From Opitutaceae bacterium (GTDB taxonomy: Bacteria; Verrucomicrobiota; Verrucomicrobiia; Opitutales; Opitutaceae), in the NCBI GenBank assembly GCA_027485815.1, contig JAIXQE010000037.1:1-50803 (forward strand): 50,803 nt of DNA, written 5' to 3'. Made by a program: the position numbers and the translations under genes. Under the pieces are notes generated by a model, which was not told the origin of the DNA, ran no database searches, and saw only the letters and a program-made list of their open reading frames with translations. This document shows, piece by piece, positions 15,484 to 24,902 of this stretch (its first letter is position 1; each line of letters starts with the position of its first letter).

Positions 15484-16244
15484 TGCCGATGCGCGCCCCA
15501 CCCTTTCCCCCGCTCCCGGGCGGCGTCCTTTCGGTGATCGTTCCGATCTACAATGAAGCCGCCACCGTGGGGGCCGCGCTCGACGCGATTCTGGCCAAGG
15601 AGATCCCGGGCTGGCGGCTGGAGATCATCTTGGTCGAGAGCAACTCGACCGACGGCACACGGGAGGCGGTGCTGGCGCGGCGCGATCACCCGCGGGTGCG
15701 GCTGATCCTTGAGGACCGCCCGCGCGGCAAGGGCCACGCCGTGCGCGCCGGGCTCGCGGCCGCGACCGGCGACGTCGTGCTGATCCAGGACGCGGACCTC
15801 GAGTACGACCTCGGCGACTACGAGATCCTGCTGGCGCCGCTGGCGGCCGGGCGACAGTCCTTCGTGCTCGGGTCGCGGCACGGCGAGGGAGGGTGGGCGA
15901 TCCGCTCCTTCTCGGACCAGCCGCTGCAGGCGCTCCTGCTGAACGCGGCGCACTGGGGCTTCACCCTGCTGATCAACGTTTCGCTGGGCGTCTGGCTGCG
16001 CGACCCCTTCACCATGTACAAGGTCTTCCGCCGCGACTGCCTCGGGGGCCTGCGGTTCGAGTGCAACCGGTTCGACTTCGACTGGGAGCTGCTGATCAAG
16101 CTGATCCGCTCCGGCCACCGGCCGATCGAGATCCCGGTCAGCTACCGTTCGCGCTCGTTCAAGCAGGGGAAGAAGATCGCGATGGTGCGCGATCCGCTGA
16201 CGTGGCTGTGGGCGCTGGCGCGGTTCCGGTTCGCGCGCCTCTGA
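15483..16244 (+). CDS. GT2 glycosyltransferase, DPM-synthase-like
   Basis: 253 residues from ATG 15483, sharing one base with the upstream stop (TGATG); ATG 15489 is an alternative. A GT-A fold is evident: SVIVPIYNEAATV near residue 18, ESNSTDGT, then QDADLEYD (about 103-110) as the metal/NDP-sugar motif, and DPFTMYKVFRRD further on. It is closest to dolichyl-phosphate-mannose-synthase-like enzymes, which load a sugar from an NDP-sugar onto a polyprenyl-phosphate at the inner leaflet. No C-terminal pair of membrane helices is seen; one hydrophobic stretch occurs around 158-170. It sits directly before the fused GT-C gene, consistent with supplying lipid-linked donor sugar (inference). Confidence 0.8.
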   Translation: MPMRAPPFPPLPGGVLSVIVPIYNEAATVGAALDAILAKEIPGWRLEIILVESNSTDGTREAVLARRDHPRVRLILEDRPRGKGHAVRAGLAAATGDVVLIQDADLEYDLGDYEILLAPLAAGRQSFVLGSRHGEGGWAIRSFSDQPLQALLLNAAHWGFTLLINVSLGVWLRDPFTMYKVFRRDCLGGLRFECNRFDFDWELLIKLIRSGHRPIEIPVSYRSRSFKQGKKIAMVRDPLTWLWALARFRFARL

Positions 16245-16264
16245 CCCGGCCGGCCGGATCCGCG

Positions 16265-19200
16265 ATGCTCCCGCGCCTCCCGCTCCTCCTCGCCGCCGCC
16301 CTCGTCGTCGCGCTCCTCTTCCGCGCCCGCGAGGCCCAGCGGCCCGCGGCGGACGACCCCGCGCCGGCCGCGGAGGTCACCGGGCAGTTCACGGCGGGCG
16401 GGGGCTGGTTTCCGGGCGAGCCCCTGCTGACGCGCGGTCCGGTCCGCGCCTGGGGCTCGTGGTCGGGGAACGATGATCACCGCGGCCGCCTCCTCCTCGG
16501 CCCCCTGGCCGCCCCGGCGCGGCTGCAACTCGCCGTCGGCGGCTACCCAGCGCGGGCCGGCAACCTGCTCGCCGTGGAACTGGCCGAGACCGGCGAACGC
16601 CGCTCGGTCGAGACCGGACCGGACATCGGCGAGCGCTGGCGGGTGGTGCACTGGGAGACCCCGGCGGCGTGGGTGGGTCGGCCGGTGCGGATCCTCGCGG
16701 TGGACGAGGCGACGGGCCCCGGCGGCTGGCTCGCGGTGACGGAACCCCTGCGCGGCGGCCGCGGCGAGGGGGCCAACGCCCTGACCGTGACCCTTGCCGG
16801 CTTCGCCTGGAACGGGCTGCTCCTCCTCTTGCTCTGGCGCGCCGCGGTGGCCTGGCTCGGCCCGCGGGGCTGGTTCGCCCCGCACTGGCTCCCGCTGGCG
16901 GGCGCGGCGGCCGTCGCGGGCGCCGCCTACGGGGTATTCTGGGCCTATTTCGCGCACCCTGCGCTCGGCCGGATCGCGGCGGGCGGCCTGCTGGCGGGCG
17001 CGCTGGCCCTCGCCCTGCGCCGTCGCGCGGAACCGCTGCCGGCGGAGGCCAGCCTCACCGCCCGCCTCGCGGCGCTCATCGGCTGCGGTTCGCTCGCGCT
17101 GCTCCACCTCTTCCCCTCGCTGCTGAGTTTCGATGACCTCGCGGCCAACCGCTTCCGCGAGCGGATGCCTTCCGACAACGTGCTGCCCTACGACGTGGCA
17201 AGCCGGCTGCACGCGGGGCAGCCCCCGACCCACCCGCTCGCCGAGTGGCAGTCGAGCGACCGCCCGCCCCTGCAGGCGGGCTGGGAGCTGCTGACGTGGG
17301 GCGCCGGCGAGGTGGCGGGGCTCGACGCCCGCACCGCCAGCGGCACGGCCGCGGTCTGGTTCCAACTGCTGTGGGTCCCGGCCGCCTACGGGCTGCTGCG
17401 CACCCTGGGCCTCCGGCCCGCGCGCGCCGCCGGGTGGACGGCGGCGCTGGCGCTCACCGGCTTCTGCGTGCAGCACACGACGTTCACGTGGCCGAAGCTG
17501 TCGTCGGCCGCGTTCCTGCTCGGGGCGTGGGCGCAGTGGTTCGCCCCTCCGGGAGGGGAGCGGCGGCGGCGGGACTTCGCGCTGGGCGCGGGCTGGGCGG
17601 TGCTGGCCTGGCTGAGCCACGGCGGGGCCGCGTTCTCGCTGCTGGCGCTCGCGCCGGCGGTGCTGCGGGGACTTGGGCGCGGCGAGTGGCGCGGCTGGCT
17701 GCTGGCCGCCCTCGTGTTCCTCGCCGCGGCCGCCCCGTGGCTGGCCTACCAGCGGCTGTACGAGCCCCCGGGCAACCGGCTGCTCAAGTGGCACCTCGCC
17801 GGCGTGGAGGCGCGCGATGCCCGGGGCCTCGGCGAAACCCTCCGCACCGCGTACGCGGGCCTGACGGGGCCGGAATTCGTGGCGGCCAAGGCGGCGAACG
17901 TCGGCGTCCTCTTCGCCGGGAACTGGCGGGCGCTGGGCGATTTCTCCGCCGAGCACGCCCAGGCGCGGCGGCACGACGAGTTCTTCTTCCTCTTCCGCGC
18001 GCTCGGCTGGTGGCTCGCCGGGCTCGCCCTGCTCGTCGCCGCCCTCCTGCTCCCGCGCGGGCGGGCCGCCCTCGCCGGGACCGCGCGCGCCCAGGCCGAC
18101 CTGCTGCTCTGGTGCGCGCTCACCCTCGCCGTCTGGTGCCTGCTGATGTTCACGCCGCGTTCGACGGTGATCCATCAGGGTTCGCTCGCCGCGCCCCTCG
18201 TCCTGTTCCTCCTGCTCGCCCGCTGGAGCGAGGCCGCGGGCCGCTGGAGCCTGCCGCTGATCGCCGGGCTGCAGGCCGCCACCCTCGCGGCCAACTACGC
18301 CCGCCCCAACGAGATCATCGCCGGCCCCCCGACCGGCCTGCCCCTGCTGCTGCTTAGCGCGGCCGGACTCGGCGCCCTGCTGCTCACCGCCGCGCGCACG
18401 ACCACCGCCGATCCCCCGCGCCCGACACCGGCCCCCACCGCGCCGCCGCCGGAGCGCGCGCCACTCCCCCCGGCGCCCGCCGCGGAGCCCGGTCCCACCG
18501 GGGGACGCCTGCTGCTGCTCCTCCTCGGCCTCGCCGCGCTCCTCGCCCTGCGCAAGCCGGACGCCCTCCTGAACCCCCAGCTCTGGGCCGAGGACGGCAG
18601 CGTGTTCCTCGTCGAGCAGGAGCGGCTCGGCGCCGGCGCGATCCTCCAGCCCTACATGGGCTACCTGCACCTGCTCCCGCGGCTCACCGCGTGGTCGGCC
18701 GCGCAGGCCCTCGATCCGGCGTGGTGGCCCGCCTGGTACAACGGCATCGCGTTCCTCGTCTGGTGCGGCGTGCTCGCGCGCACCCTCTCGTCCCGCCTGC
18801 CCCTGCCGCACCGGCCCTGGCTGGCGCTCGCGGTCATCGCCGGACCCCAGACCGGGGAGATCCTCGGCACGATCACCAACGCGCAGTGGGTGACGGCGCT
18901 GCTGCTCGTGCAACAGGTCCTGTTGCGGCGCCCCGAGACGACCGCGCAGCGCCTCGGCGACCTGCTCCTCGTCGCGGGCGCCGGCCTCACCGGGCCCTTC
19001 GCCGCGGCCCTGCTGCCGCTCTTCGTCTGGAAGTGGTGGCGCGAGCGCGACCGGGACGCCCTGGCCGCGCTGCTGGTCGCCGGCGCGGCCGCGACGTGGC
19101 AGTTGGCGCACCTGCTGCCCGCGGCGGGCGCCGGGGGGGCAGCGGGCGATCCCCTGCAGGCGCTGGCCATCGTCACGCGCCGCCTCCTGATCTGGCCGTT

Positions 19201-19684
19201 CCTCGGACCAGCCGCCGCCCAGGGGTTGCCCGCCGGCGTGATCGCCGGGGCCGGACTCGCCCTGGGACCCGCGCTGCTCGCGTGGGCGCTGCGGCCGCAT
19301 CCGCGCCGGGAGGTGCGCCTGCGGCTCCTCGGCGCCGCCGGACTGCTGCTGGCCGCGGGCGTGCTGCGGACCCGGCCGGACACCTGGCCGCAGGACGACC
19401 TGAACTTCGCCGACCGCTATTTCTTCCTGCCGCGGCTGTTGCTCGCGTGGCTGGTGATCCTGGAGCTCGACGCGGTTCCCCGGCTCGCGGCGTGGGGGGC
19501 GCGCCTGGCGCTCGCCGCGTACCTGCTCCTGCCGGTGCCACGGTTCATCCTGCCCGCGGCACGCGATTACCGCTGGCAGGAGGCGTGCGCGCCAATCCGC
19601 GCGGGCACCCCCGCCCGGATTCCCATCCTGCCGGAGGACTGGATCCTCGACTACCCGGGGCGGCCGCCGCGGGACGGACGATGA
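16265..19684 (+). CDS. Fused double GT-C-like membrane protein (A-B fusion)
   Basis: 1139 residues from ATG 16265, in frame throughout. The N-terminal half (module A, 1 to about 705) has a leader helix, a beta domain (about 37-165) and a dozen hydrophobic helices, with SDNVLPYDVA, SSDRPPLQAG and FTWPKLSSA in loops. A Pro/Ala-rich linker follows (about 707-745). The C-terminal half (module B, about 748-1139) starts with [18 protein letters not shown] (762-779) and is a clear paralogue of the next gene. Module A resembles the gene at 20907. Both halves fit the GT-C plan with an acidic first loop (E776/D777 in B). Probable function is transfer of lipid-linked sugars to an extracytoplasmic acceptor, not proven. 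The stop overlaps the next start as ATGA. Confidence 0.7.
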   Translation: MLPRLPLLLAAALVVALLFRAREAQRPAADDPAPAAEVTGQFTAGGGWFPGEPLLTRGPVRAWGSWSGNDDHRGRLLLGPLAAPARLQLAVGGYPARAGNLLAVELAETGERRSVETGPDIGERWRVVHWETPAAWVGRPVRILAVDEATGPGGWLAVTEPLRGGRGEGANALTVTLAGFAWNGLLLLLLWRAAVAWLGPRGWFAPHWLPLAGAAAVAGAAYGVFWAYFAHPALGRIAAGGLLAGALALALRRRAEPLPAEASLTARLAALIGCGSLALLHLFPSLLSFDDLAANRFRERMPSDNVLPYDVASRLHAGQPPTHPLAEWQSSDRPPLQAGWELLTWGAGEVAGLDARTASGTAAVWFQLLWVPAAYGLLRTLGLRPARAAGWTAALALTGFCVQHTTFTWPKLSSAAFLLGAWAQWFAPPGGERRRRDFALGAGWAVLAWLSHGGAAFSLLALAPAVLRGLGRGEWRGWLLAALVFLAAAAPWLAYQRLYEPPGNRLLKWHLAGVEARDARGLGETLRTAYAGLTGPEFVAAKAANVGVLFAGNWRALGDFSAEHAQARRHDEFFFLFRALGWWLAGLALLVAALLLPRGRAALAGTARAQADLLLWCALTLAVWCLLMFTPRSTVIHQGSLAAPLVLFLLLARWSEAAGRWSLPLIAGLQAATLAANYARPNEIIAGPPTGLPLLLLSAAGLGALLLTAARTTTADPPRPTPAPTAPPPERAPLPPAPAAEPGPTGGRLLLLLLGLAALLALRKPDALLNPQLWAEDGSVFLVEQERLGAGAILQPYMGYLHLLPRLTAWSAAQALDPAWWPAWYNGIAFLVWCGVLARTLSSRLPLPHRPWLALAVIAGPQTGEILGTITNAQWVTALLLVQQVLLRRPETTAQRLGDLLLVAGAGLTGPFAAALLPLFVWKWWRERDRDALAALLVAGAAATWQLAHLLPAAGAGGAAGDPLQALAIVTRRLLIWPFLGPAAAQGLPAGVIAGAGLALGPALLAWALRPHPRREVRLRLLGAAGLLLAAGVLRTRPDTWPQDDLNFADRYFFLPRLLLAWLVILELDAVPRLAAWGARLALAAYLLLPVPRFILPAARDYRWQEACAPIRAGTPARIPILPEDWILDYPGRPPRDGR

Positions 19685-20910
19685 AGCCTCCCGCGCCCGC
19701 CGCTCCCGGACCCGACCGCGCCGCGTGGGCGGCGGTCCTGGTCGCGGCCGTCTGCCTCGCGCTGCGCAAGCCGTGGGCCCTGCTCACGCCGCAGCTCTGG
19801 GCCGAGGACGGCAGCATCTTTCTCGTGCAGGACGAGCAACTGGGCCTCGGCGCGTGGCTTACCCCCTACAACGGTTATCTCCACCTGATCCCGCGGATCG
19901 TGGCCTGGCTCACCTCCCGCACCCTCGACGTCGCCTGGTGGCCCCTGGCCTACAACGGCGCGGCTTACCTCGGAACCATCGCCCTCTTCGCCCGCCTCGC
20001 GTCACGGCGCGTGGACCTGCCCGCGAAGCCCGCGCTGATCCTGGCGTTCACCCTCGTCGTCGGCACCGGCGAGGTGCTGATCGTGCTGACGAACCTGCAG
20101 TGGCTCGCCGCGTTTTTCCTGCTGCTGCAGGTCTTCACCCGCCCGCCGCGGGGTGTGCTTGAGCGCACCGGCGATCTTTCCCTGCTGGCCGTGGTCGGGC
20201 TCAACGGGCCCTTCGCCGCGGTCTTCGGTCCCCTACTCGCGTGGCGCTGGTGGGAGACGCGGAGCCGCGATGACCTCGCGGCCCTCGCCGTGACGGGAGC
20301 GGCCGCCGCCACCCAGGTGCTCCTGCTGCTCCAGACGCCGCTCGACATCAACGCGGAGGCCGCGCCCTTCCGTCCGCTGATGGCGCTGTCGGTGATCGGG
20401 AGCCGGCTGGTGACCTGGCCGTTTTTCGGCCCGGAGGCGGTGCGCGCGGCGCCGCCGTGGGTGCACGCGGCCGCGGGCACGCTGTTCCTCGGTGCCCTGG
20501 TGGCCTGGGCGCTGCGGCCGGACGCGCGGCGGCCGATGCGGCTGCGGCTGGTCGCGGCGCTCGGGATCGTCACGGCGGCGTGCGCCTTCCGGGCGCGGGC
20601 GGACGTGTGGGCGGAGGACACGTTGGTGAACGGGGACCGTTACTATTACATCCCCCGGGTCCTGGTGGCGTGGCTGGTGGTGCTCGAATGGCAGGCCCGG
20701 CCGGCGCTGGTGGCGTGGACCGCGCGGACGCTGCTCGCGGCGGGATTGCTGCTGCACCTGCCGCACTTCCGCTTGCCCGCGCCGCCGGACTATCGCTGGG
20801 CCGAGCATTGCGACGCGATCCGCCGGGGCGTGCCGGCGAACATCTTCACGCTGCCCGAGGGCTGGTGGATCGAGTACCCCGGCCGCCCAGGTCGGCCCCC
20901 GCCGCCGTGA
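19681..20910 (+). CDS. GT-C-like membrane protein, family B
   Basis: 409 residues. It begins with a helix, then [18 protein letters not shown] (28-45) with E42/D43 in the presumed first extracytoplasmic loop, then about nine hydrophobic helices. [10 protein letters not shown] (about 317-326) is a further conserved segment, matched by FADRYFFLPR in the preceding protein. It aligns along its whole length with the C-terminal half of the preceding fused protein, including the ends [13 protein letters not shown] and YRWQEACAPIRAG, so the two are tandem duplicates. Function as a GT-C glycosyltransferase is inferred from topology and context. It overlaps the genes on both sides by four bases (ATGA in, GTGA out). 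Confidence 0.7.
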   Translation: MKPPAPAAPGPDRAAWAAVLVAAVCLALRKPWALLTPQLWAEDGSIFLVQDEQLGLGAWLTPYNGYLHLIPRIVAWLTSRTLDVAWWPLAYNGAAYLGTIALFARLASRRVDLPAKPALILAFTLVVGTGEVLIVLTNLQWLAAFFLLLQVFTRPPRGVLERTGDLSLLAVVGLNGPFAAVFGPLLAWRWWETRSRDDLAALAVTGAAAATQVLLLLQTPLDINAEAAPFRPLMALSVIGSRLVTWPFFGPEAVRAAPPWVHAAAGTLFLGALVAWALRPDARRPMRLRLVAALGIVTAACAFRARADVWAEDTLVNGDRYYYIPRVLVAWLVVLEWQARPALVAWTARTLLAAGLLLHLPHFRLPAPPDYRWAEHCDAIRRGVPANIFTLPEGWWIEYPGRPGRPPPP

Positions 20911-23198
20911 GCCCTGCCCGCCTCCTGCGTCTCCTCTGGCTGACCGCCGGTCTCGGGCTCGTCCTCGGCTGGTGGCGCGAGGTGGTGCCCGACTGGCCCG
21001 CCCCGCCCCGGGCGCTGCCCCGCGCGGACGGCCGCAGCGGCGTGCCGTGGCTGGCGGGTCCGTTCCTGCCCGACGGCCGGCTGCAGTGGGGCGACCTGCC
21101 CGCGCACCTCGAGACGGCGAGCTCCCACGTGGGCGGCGACGCGTTCACGGGCCGGGCGGAGAGCGCGTGGTTCCGGGCGAACCGGAGCACCATCCGCGTC
21201 GGGGTAGCGGGCTATCCCGGGCGCCCCGGGTGCGGGGTGCGACTCGAGTTCCGCGATACCGCCGGCGCGATCACGGCCGTGCCGTACCGGGGCCCGGCTC
21301 CGGCGGAGACGTGGCAGGTATGGGAGGTGAGCCGGCCGCGGGATGCGGTCGCCGTGCGGGTGGTCGGGGAGGACGACTCCGCGGCGCACCAAGGCTGGGT
21401 GGCGTTCTCGCATCCGTTCCGGTCGTGGCCCCTCGCGGCGTCCGCGGCGTGGGCGGCGGCGCGGGTGTTCACCACGCTCGCGCTCGCCCTCGTGCTGCTC
21501 TGGGGACCCGGACTGTTCGCGGCCCCGGCGGGGGCCTCGGCGGGCGTGCGGGCGTGCTGGTTCCTGGGCACCGGCCCCCTCGGGCTGGCGGCCAGCGGGG
21601 TGCTCCTGTGGGCGACCGCGCCGTGGCTCCCCGTCGGCGCGCGTGGGTTGCTCGCGGCCGGACTGCTCGGCGCCCTGTGGTGGGTGGTGGGCGCGCGGGC
21701 GCGGCGCCTCGGCTGGCAAATCCCGGGGGAGAGCGGGTGGCGGCACGCCGTGGTCGCTGCGGCGCTCGCGGTGGCGGCCGTGGCCACCAAGGCGTCCTAC
21801 TCCACGGGCACCGCGGGCGAGCTCTTCCGGGGCACCGTGTCGCGCAATTTCGCCCTCTCCGACCGGATCGACAGCCGCTTCAGCTTCTACGCGGTGCAGG
21901 CCGCGGCCCACGGCTGGGCCCCGACGGCGGAGCGGACCGAGCGGTTCTATTATCCCTGGACCTACTTCAGCCGGGGACCCTTGCCCGGGCTGGTGGCGGT
22001 TCCGCTCGTGCTCGGCACGGGAGGGAGGCCGCCGACCGAGCACGCGGAGGAGACGTGGAGCCCGTTCGACGCCGGAGGGTTCGCCACGTACCGGATCGTT
22101 CAGTACGCGCTGGCCGCCGCGGTCATCCCCGCGGCCTACCTGCTGCTCCTGCCGCTCGCCGGGGCCGGCTGGGCCCTGGCGGGAGCGGGGCTCCTCGCGC
22201 TCACCCCCTTCGGCCTGCACGAGATCCTGTTCACGTGGCCCAAGTGGGCCGCGACCGCCTGGCTCGCAGCCGCGTTCACCCTGGTTCACGCCCGCCAACC
22301 CGCCGCCGCCGGCTTCGCCGTCGGCCTCGGCTTCCTCCACCATCCGCTGGTGCTGCTCTGGACGCCCTGGCTCGCCGTTTGGTGCGCCGGCCGCCACGGC
22401 CCCGGGCGCCGGGCGATCGCGGCCGGCGTCACCCGCCTGACCGTCGCCAGCGCGCTCGTGGTGCTCCCGTGGATGCTGGCCGGACGGCTGCTGCCGCACC
22501 TGCCGGAGACGCCGTTCGCCGGCCAGGGCGGGTTCATCCGTTACTTCCTGCTCGCCGACGCCCAGCACGCCACGCTGGAGACGTGGCTGCGCACCCGGTG
22601 GATGAACTTCGCCAACACGTTCGTCCCGCTCCACCTGCTGCTCGACCCCGCGTCGGCCGGGCACTTCCGGCTCAGCTCCGCGTACGAACCCTCCTCCGCG
22701 CTGACGCGGCTGACCTTCCTCTGGTGGAACACCCTGCCCTTCGCCCTGGGTTTGAGCCTCTGGGGCCTGACCCTCGCGGCGCTGACCCGGGCCTGGCGCA
22801 CGCACCGGGCGGCGCTCGGGCTTTTCGCCGCCGCCCCGGCGCTGCTGCTCATCGTCTACTGGGGGTGGGAGCCGCTCGGGTTGATGCGGGAATGCGGGCA
22901 TCCCCTGCTGCTCGCCCTCGTGGTCCTCGCGATCCTCGTGGCCGCCGGGGAGCGGCCGGGCCCCGCGGCGTGGCTCGCGCATCCGGCCACGCCGTGGCTC
23001 CAGGTGCCCGGCACCCTCGTGATGTGCTGGCTTCCCGTGCTCGCCAACCCGTCGCCGCCGGCCGTCCGCCTTGCACACCTCGACGGGCTCCACCTCACCC
23101 TCCACCTCGCCGCCCTGGGAACCCTCGCGTGGATGCTTGCCCGCGCCCGGCGCGACCCCACCCTGAACCCGACGTTATGCCCAAGACCCTGCTCGTGA
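20907..23198 (+). CDS. GT-C-like membrane protein, family A
   Basis: 763 residues from GTG 20907, overlapping the upstream stop as GTGA. An N-terminal helix is followed by a beta domain (about 55-165) ending [17 protein letters not shown], then many hydrophobic helices with loop motifs [13 protein letters not shown] and FTWPKWAAT. The plan matches the N-terminal half of the fusion protein at 16265. The beta domain also resembles the C-terminal domain of the protein at 9556. A GT-C role at the outer face of the membrane is inferred; an unrelated polytopic protein cannot be excluded. The 3' end overlaps the epimerase gene by 22 bases. Confidence 0.65.
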   Translation: MSPARLLRLLWLTAGLGLVLGWWREVVPDWPAPPRALPRADGRSGVPWLAGPFLPDGRLQWGDLPAHLETASSHVGGDAFTGRAESAWFRANRSTIRVGVAGYPGRPGCGVRLEFRDTAGAITAVPYRGPAPAETWQVWEVSRPRDAVAVRVVGEDDSAAHQGWVAFSHPFRSWPLAASAAWAAARVFTTLALALVLLWGPGLFAAPAGASAGVRACWFLGTGPLGLAASGVLLWATAPWLPVGARGLLAAGLLGALWWVVGARARRLGWQIPGESGWRHAVVAAALAVAAVATKASYSTGTAGELFRGTVSRNFALSDRIDSRFSFYAVQAAAHGWAPTAERTERFYYPWTYFSRGPLPGLVAVPLVLGTGGRPPTEHAEETWSPFDAGGFATYRIVQYALAAAVIPAAYLLLLPLAGAGWALAGAGLLALTPFGLHEILFTWPKWAATAWLAAAFTLVHARQPAAAGFAVGLGFLHHPLVLLWTPWLAVWCAGRHGPGRRAIAAGVTRLTVASALVVLPWMLAGRLLPHLPETPFAGQGGFIRYFLLADAQHATLETWLRTRWMNFANTFVPLHLLLDPASAGHFRLSSAYEPSSALTRLTFLWWNTLPFALGLSLWGLTLAALTRAWRTHRAALGLFAAAPALLLIVYWGWEPLGLMRECGHPLLLALVVLAILVAAGERPGPAAWLAHPATPWLQVPGTLVMCWLPVLANPSPPAVRLAHLDGLHLTLHLAALGTLAWMLARARRDPTLNPTLCPRPCS

Positions 23199-24238
23199 CC
23201 GGATCCTCCGGCCTGATCGGCTCCGAAGTCTGCACCTACTTCACCCGGGAGCTCGGCTACGCCGTGCACGGCGTGGACAACAACCAGCGCGCCGTCTTCT
23301 TCGGCCCCCAGGGCGACACCCGCTGGAACCAGCGGCGGCTGGCGGCCGACCTGCCCGGCTTCACCCACCACGAGCTCGACATCCGCGACCGCGCCGGGGT
23401 GCTCGCGCTGGTGCGGACGGTGCGCCCATCGGCCATCGTGCACACCGCGGCCCAGCCGAGCCACGACCGCGCCGCCGCGATCCCCTTCGACGATTTCGAC
23501 ACCAACGCGGTGGGCACCCTCAACCTGCTCGAGGCCGCCCGCCAGGCCTGCCCGGAATCGCCCTTCGTGCACATGAGCACGAACAAGGTCTACGGCGACG
23601 CTCCCAACCGGATCGCGCTGCGCGAACTGCCCACCCGCTGGGACTACGCCGACCCCGCCTACGCCGGGGGCATCGCGGAGACCTTCACCATCGACCAGTC
23701 GAAGCACTCCCTCTTCGGCGCCTCCAAGGTCGCTGCCGACGTGATGGTCCAGGAGTACGGCCGGTACTTCAACTTGCCCACGTGCGCCCTCCGCGGCGGC
23801 TGCCTGACCGGCCCCAACCACAGCGGCGTCGAGCTCCACGGCTTCCTCAGCTACCTCGTGAAGTGCAACCTCGAGGGCCGCGAGTACCGGGTCTTTGGCT
23901 ACAAGGGCAAACAGGTGCGCGACAACATCCACTCGCTCGACGTCGCCCGCTTCATGGCCGCCTTCGTCGCCGCCCCCCGCGCCGGCGAGGTCTACAACCT
24001 CGGCGGCGGCAAGGCCAACTCGTGCTCGATCCTCGAGGCCTTCCAGATCGCGGAAAAGCACTCCGGTCGCGCCCAGGTGCACACCTACGTAGACCAGGCG
24101 CGGGCCGGCGACCACATCTGCTATTACAGCGACCTGACCAAGATGCGGGCTCATTACCCGCGCTGGGATATCACCCATACCCTTGACGACACCATCGGTC
24201 AGATCGTCGCCGCGTGGCGCCGACGCCCCGCCGGCTGA
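23177..24238 (+). CDS. CDP-paratose 2-epimerase-like SDR
   Basis: 353 residues from ATG 23177. Extended SDR fold: the NAD loop is [10 protein letters not shown] near residue 8; STNKVYGD (about 133-140) carries the Ser/Thr and is diagnostic of the CDP-paratose/tyvelose 2-epimerase group; [11 protein letters not shown] has the lysine, but Phe stands where the catalytic Tyr of YxxxK usually is (I read F-G-A-S-K). [19 protein letters not shown] is another group signature. Known members epimerise C2 of CDP-paratose to give CDP-tyvelose. No CDP-glucose cytidylyltransferase, dehydratase or E1/E3 gene is visible here, so the substrate may be another NDP-sugar. Confidence 0.75.
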   Translation: MPKTLLVTGSSGLIGSEVCTYFTRELGYAVHGVDNNQRAVFFGPQGDTRWNQRRLAADLPGFTHHELDIRDRAGVLALVRTVRPSAIVHTAAQPSHDRAAAIPFDDFDTNAVGTLNLLEAARQACPESPFVHMSTNKVYGDAPNRIALRELPTRWDYADPAYAGGIAETFTIDQSKHSLFGASKVAADVMVQEYGRYFNLPTCALRGGCLTGPNHSGVELHGFLSYLVKCNLEGREYRVFGYKGKQVRDNIHSLDVARFMAAFVAAPRAGEVYNLGGGKANSCSILEAFQIAEKHSGRAQVHTYVDQARAGDHICYYSDLTKMRAHYPRWDITHTLDDTIGQIVAAWRRRPAG

Positions 24239-24290
24239 AACCTTCCCTCGCGCCCCGCGTCGCCCCCTCCGTCCTCCGCCCTCCGCCGCC

Positions 24291-24902
24291 GTGCGTCTCG
24301 TCCTCCTGTTCTGCCTGCTTGCCGCCGGCGCAGCCCGCGCCACCAGCGTGGTGCCGCCGAGCTTCGCCGAGTTGGTCGCGGAGGCGGAGCTCATCGTGCG
24401 GGCCACCCCGATCGCGCGGGAGACGCGCCGCGAGGCGGCGCCGGACGGCACCGCGATCCTCCGCACCTACGTGACCCTCGCCGTCGAGCGCACGCTAAAG
24501 GGGGCGCCAACCGATCGCCTCACGCTCGCGTTCCTCGGCGGGGAACTCGGCGACGAGGCGATGACCGTCCGCGGCGTGCCCCGGCTCGAACCGGGGGCCG
24601 TCGACTACGTCTTCATCGCCGGCAACGGCCGCGTCTTTTGCCCGCTGGTCGGCCTCGGCCACGGACGATTCCGGGTCCTGCGCGACGGCGCGACCGGACG
24701 CGAGTTCCTCGCCCGGGAAAACCACGAGCCGCTGACCGATCCCGCCGAGGTGGGACGGCCGCTGGACCCGGCCGTGACGGCGCTGCCCCTGCTGGCGACG
24801 CGCGCCGGGGAACGCCGCGCGCTCGCCCTCTCGCCGACGGCCTTCGAGGCCGCGGTCACGGCGGAGCTCCAACGCGGCTCCGTGCCGGTGCGCACCCGAT
24901 GA
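24291..24902 (+). CDS. Exported protein of unknown function, matrixin partner
   Basis: 203 residues from GTG 24291. The frame is open further upstream, but this start gives a clean signal peptide (MRLVLLFCLLAAGAARA, then TSVVPPSF). The mature part is a compact alpha/beta domain of about 150 residues with LVAEAELIVRATP, VERTLKGAP, FLGGELGD and GAVDYVFIAGNG. I recall similar small exported proteins directly upstream of matrixin-like proteases in this phylum, but I cannot name a function. The stop overlaps the protease start as ATGA, so the two are probably made in fixed proportion. A chaperone, inhibitor or shared-substrate role is possible (inference). Confidence 0.7.
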   Translation: MRLVLLFCLLAAGAARATSVVPPSFAELVAEAELIVRATPIARETRREAAPDGTAILRTYVTLAVERTLKGAPTDRLTLAFLGGELGDEAMTVRGVPRLEPGAVDYVFIAGNGRVFCPLVGLGHGRFRVLRDGATGREFLARENHEPLTDPAEVGRPLDPAVTALPLLATRAGERRALALSPTAFEAAVTAELQRGSVPVRTR

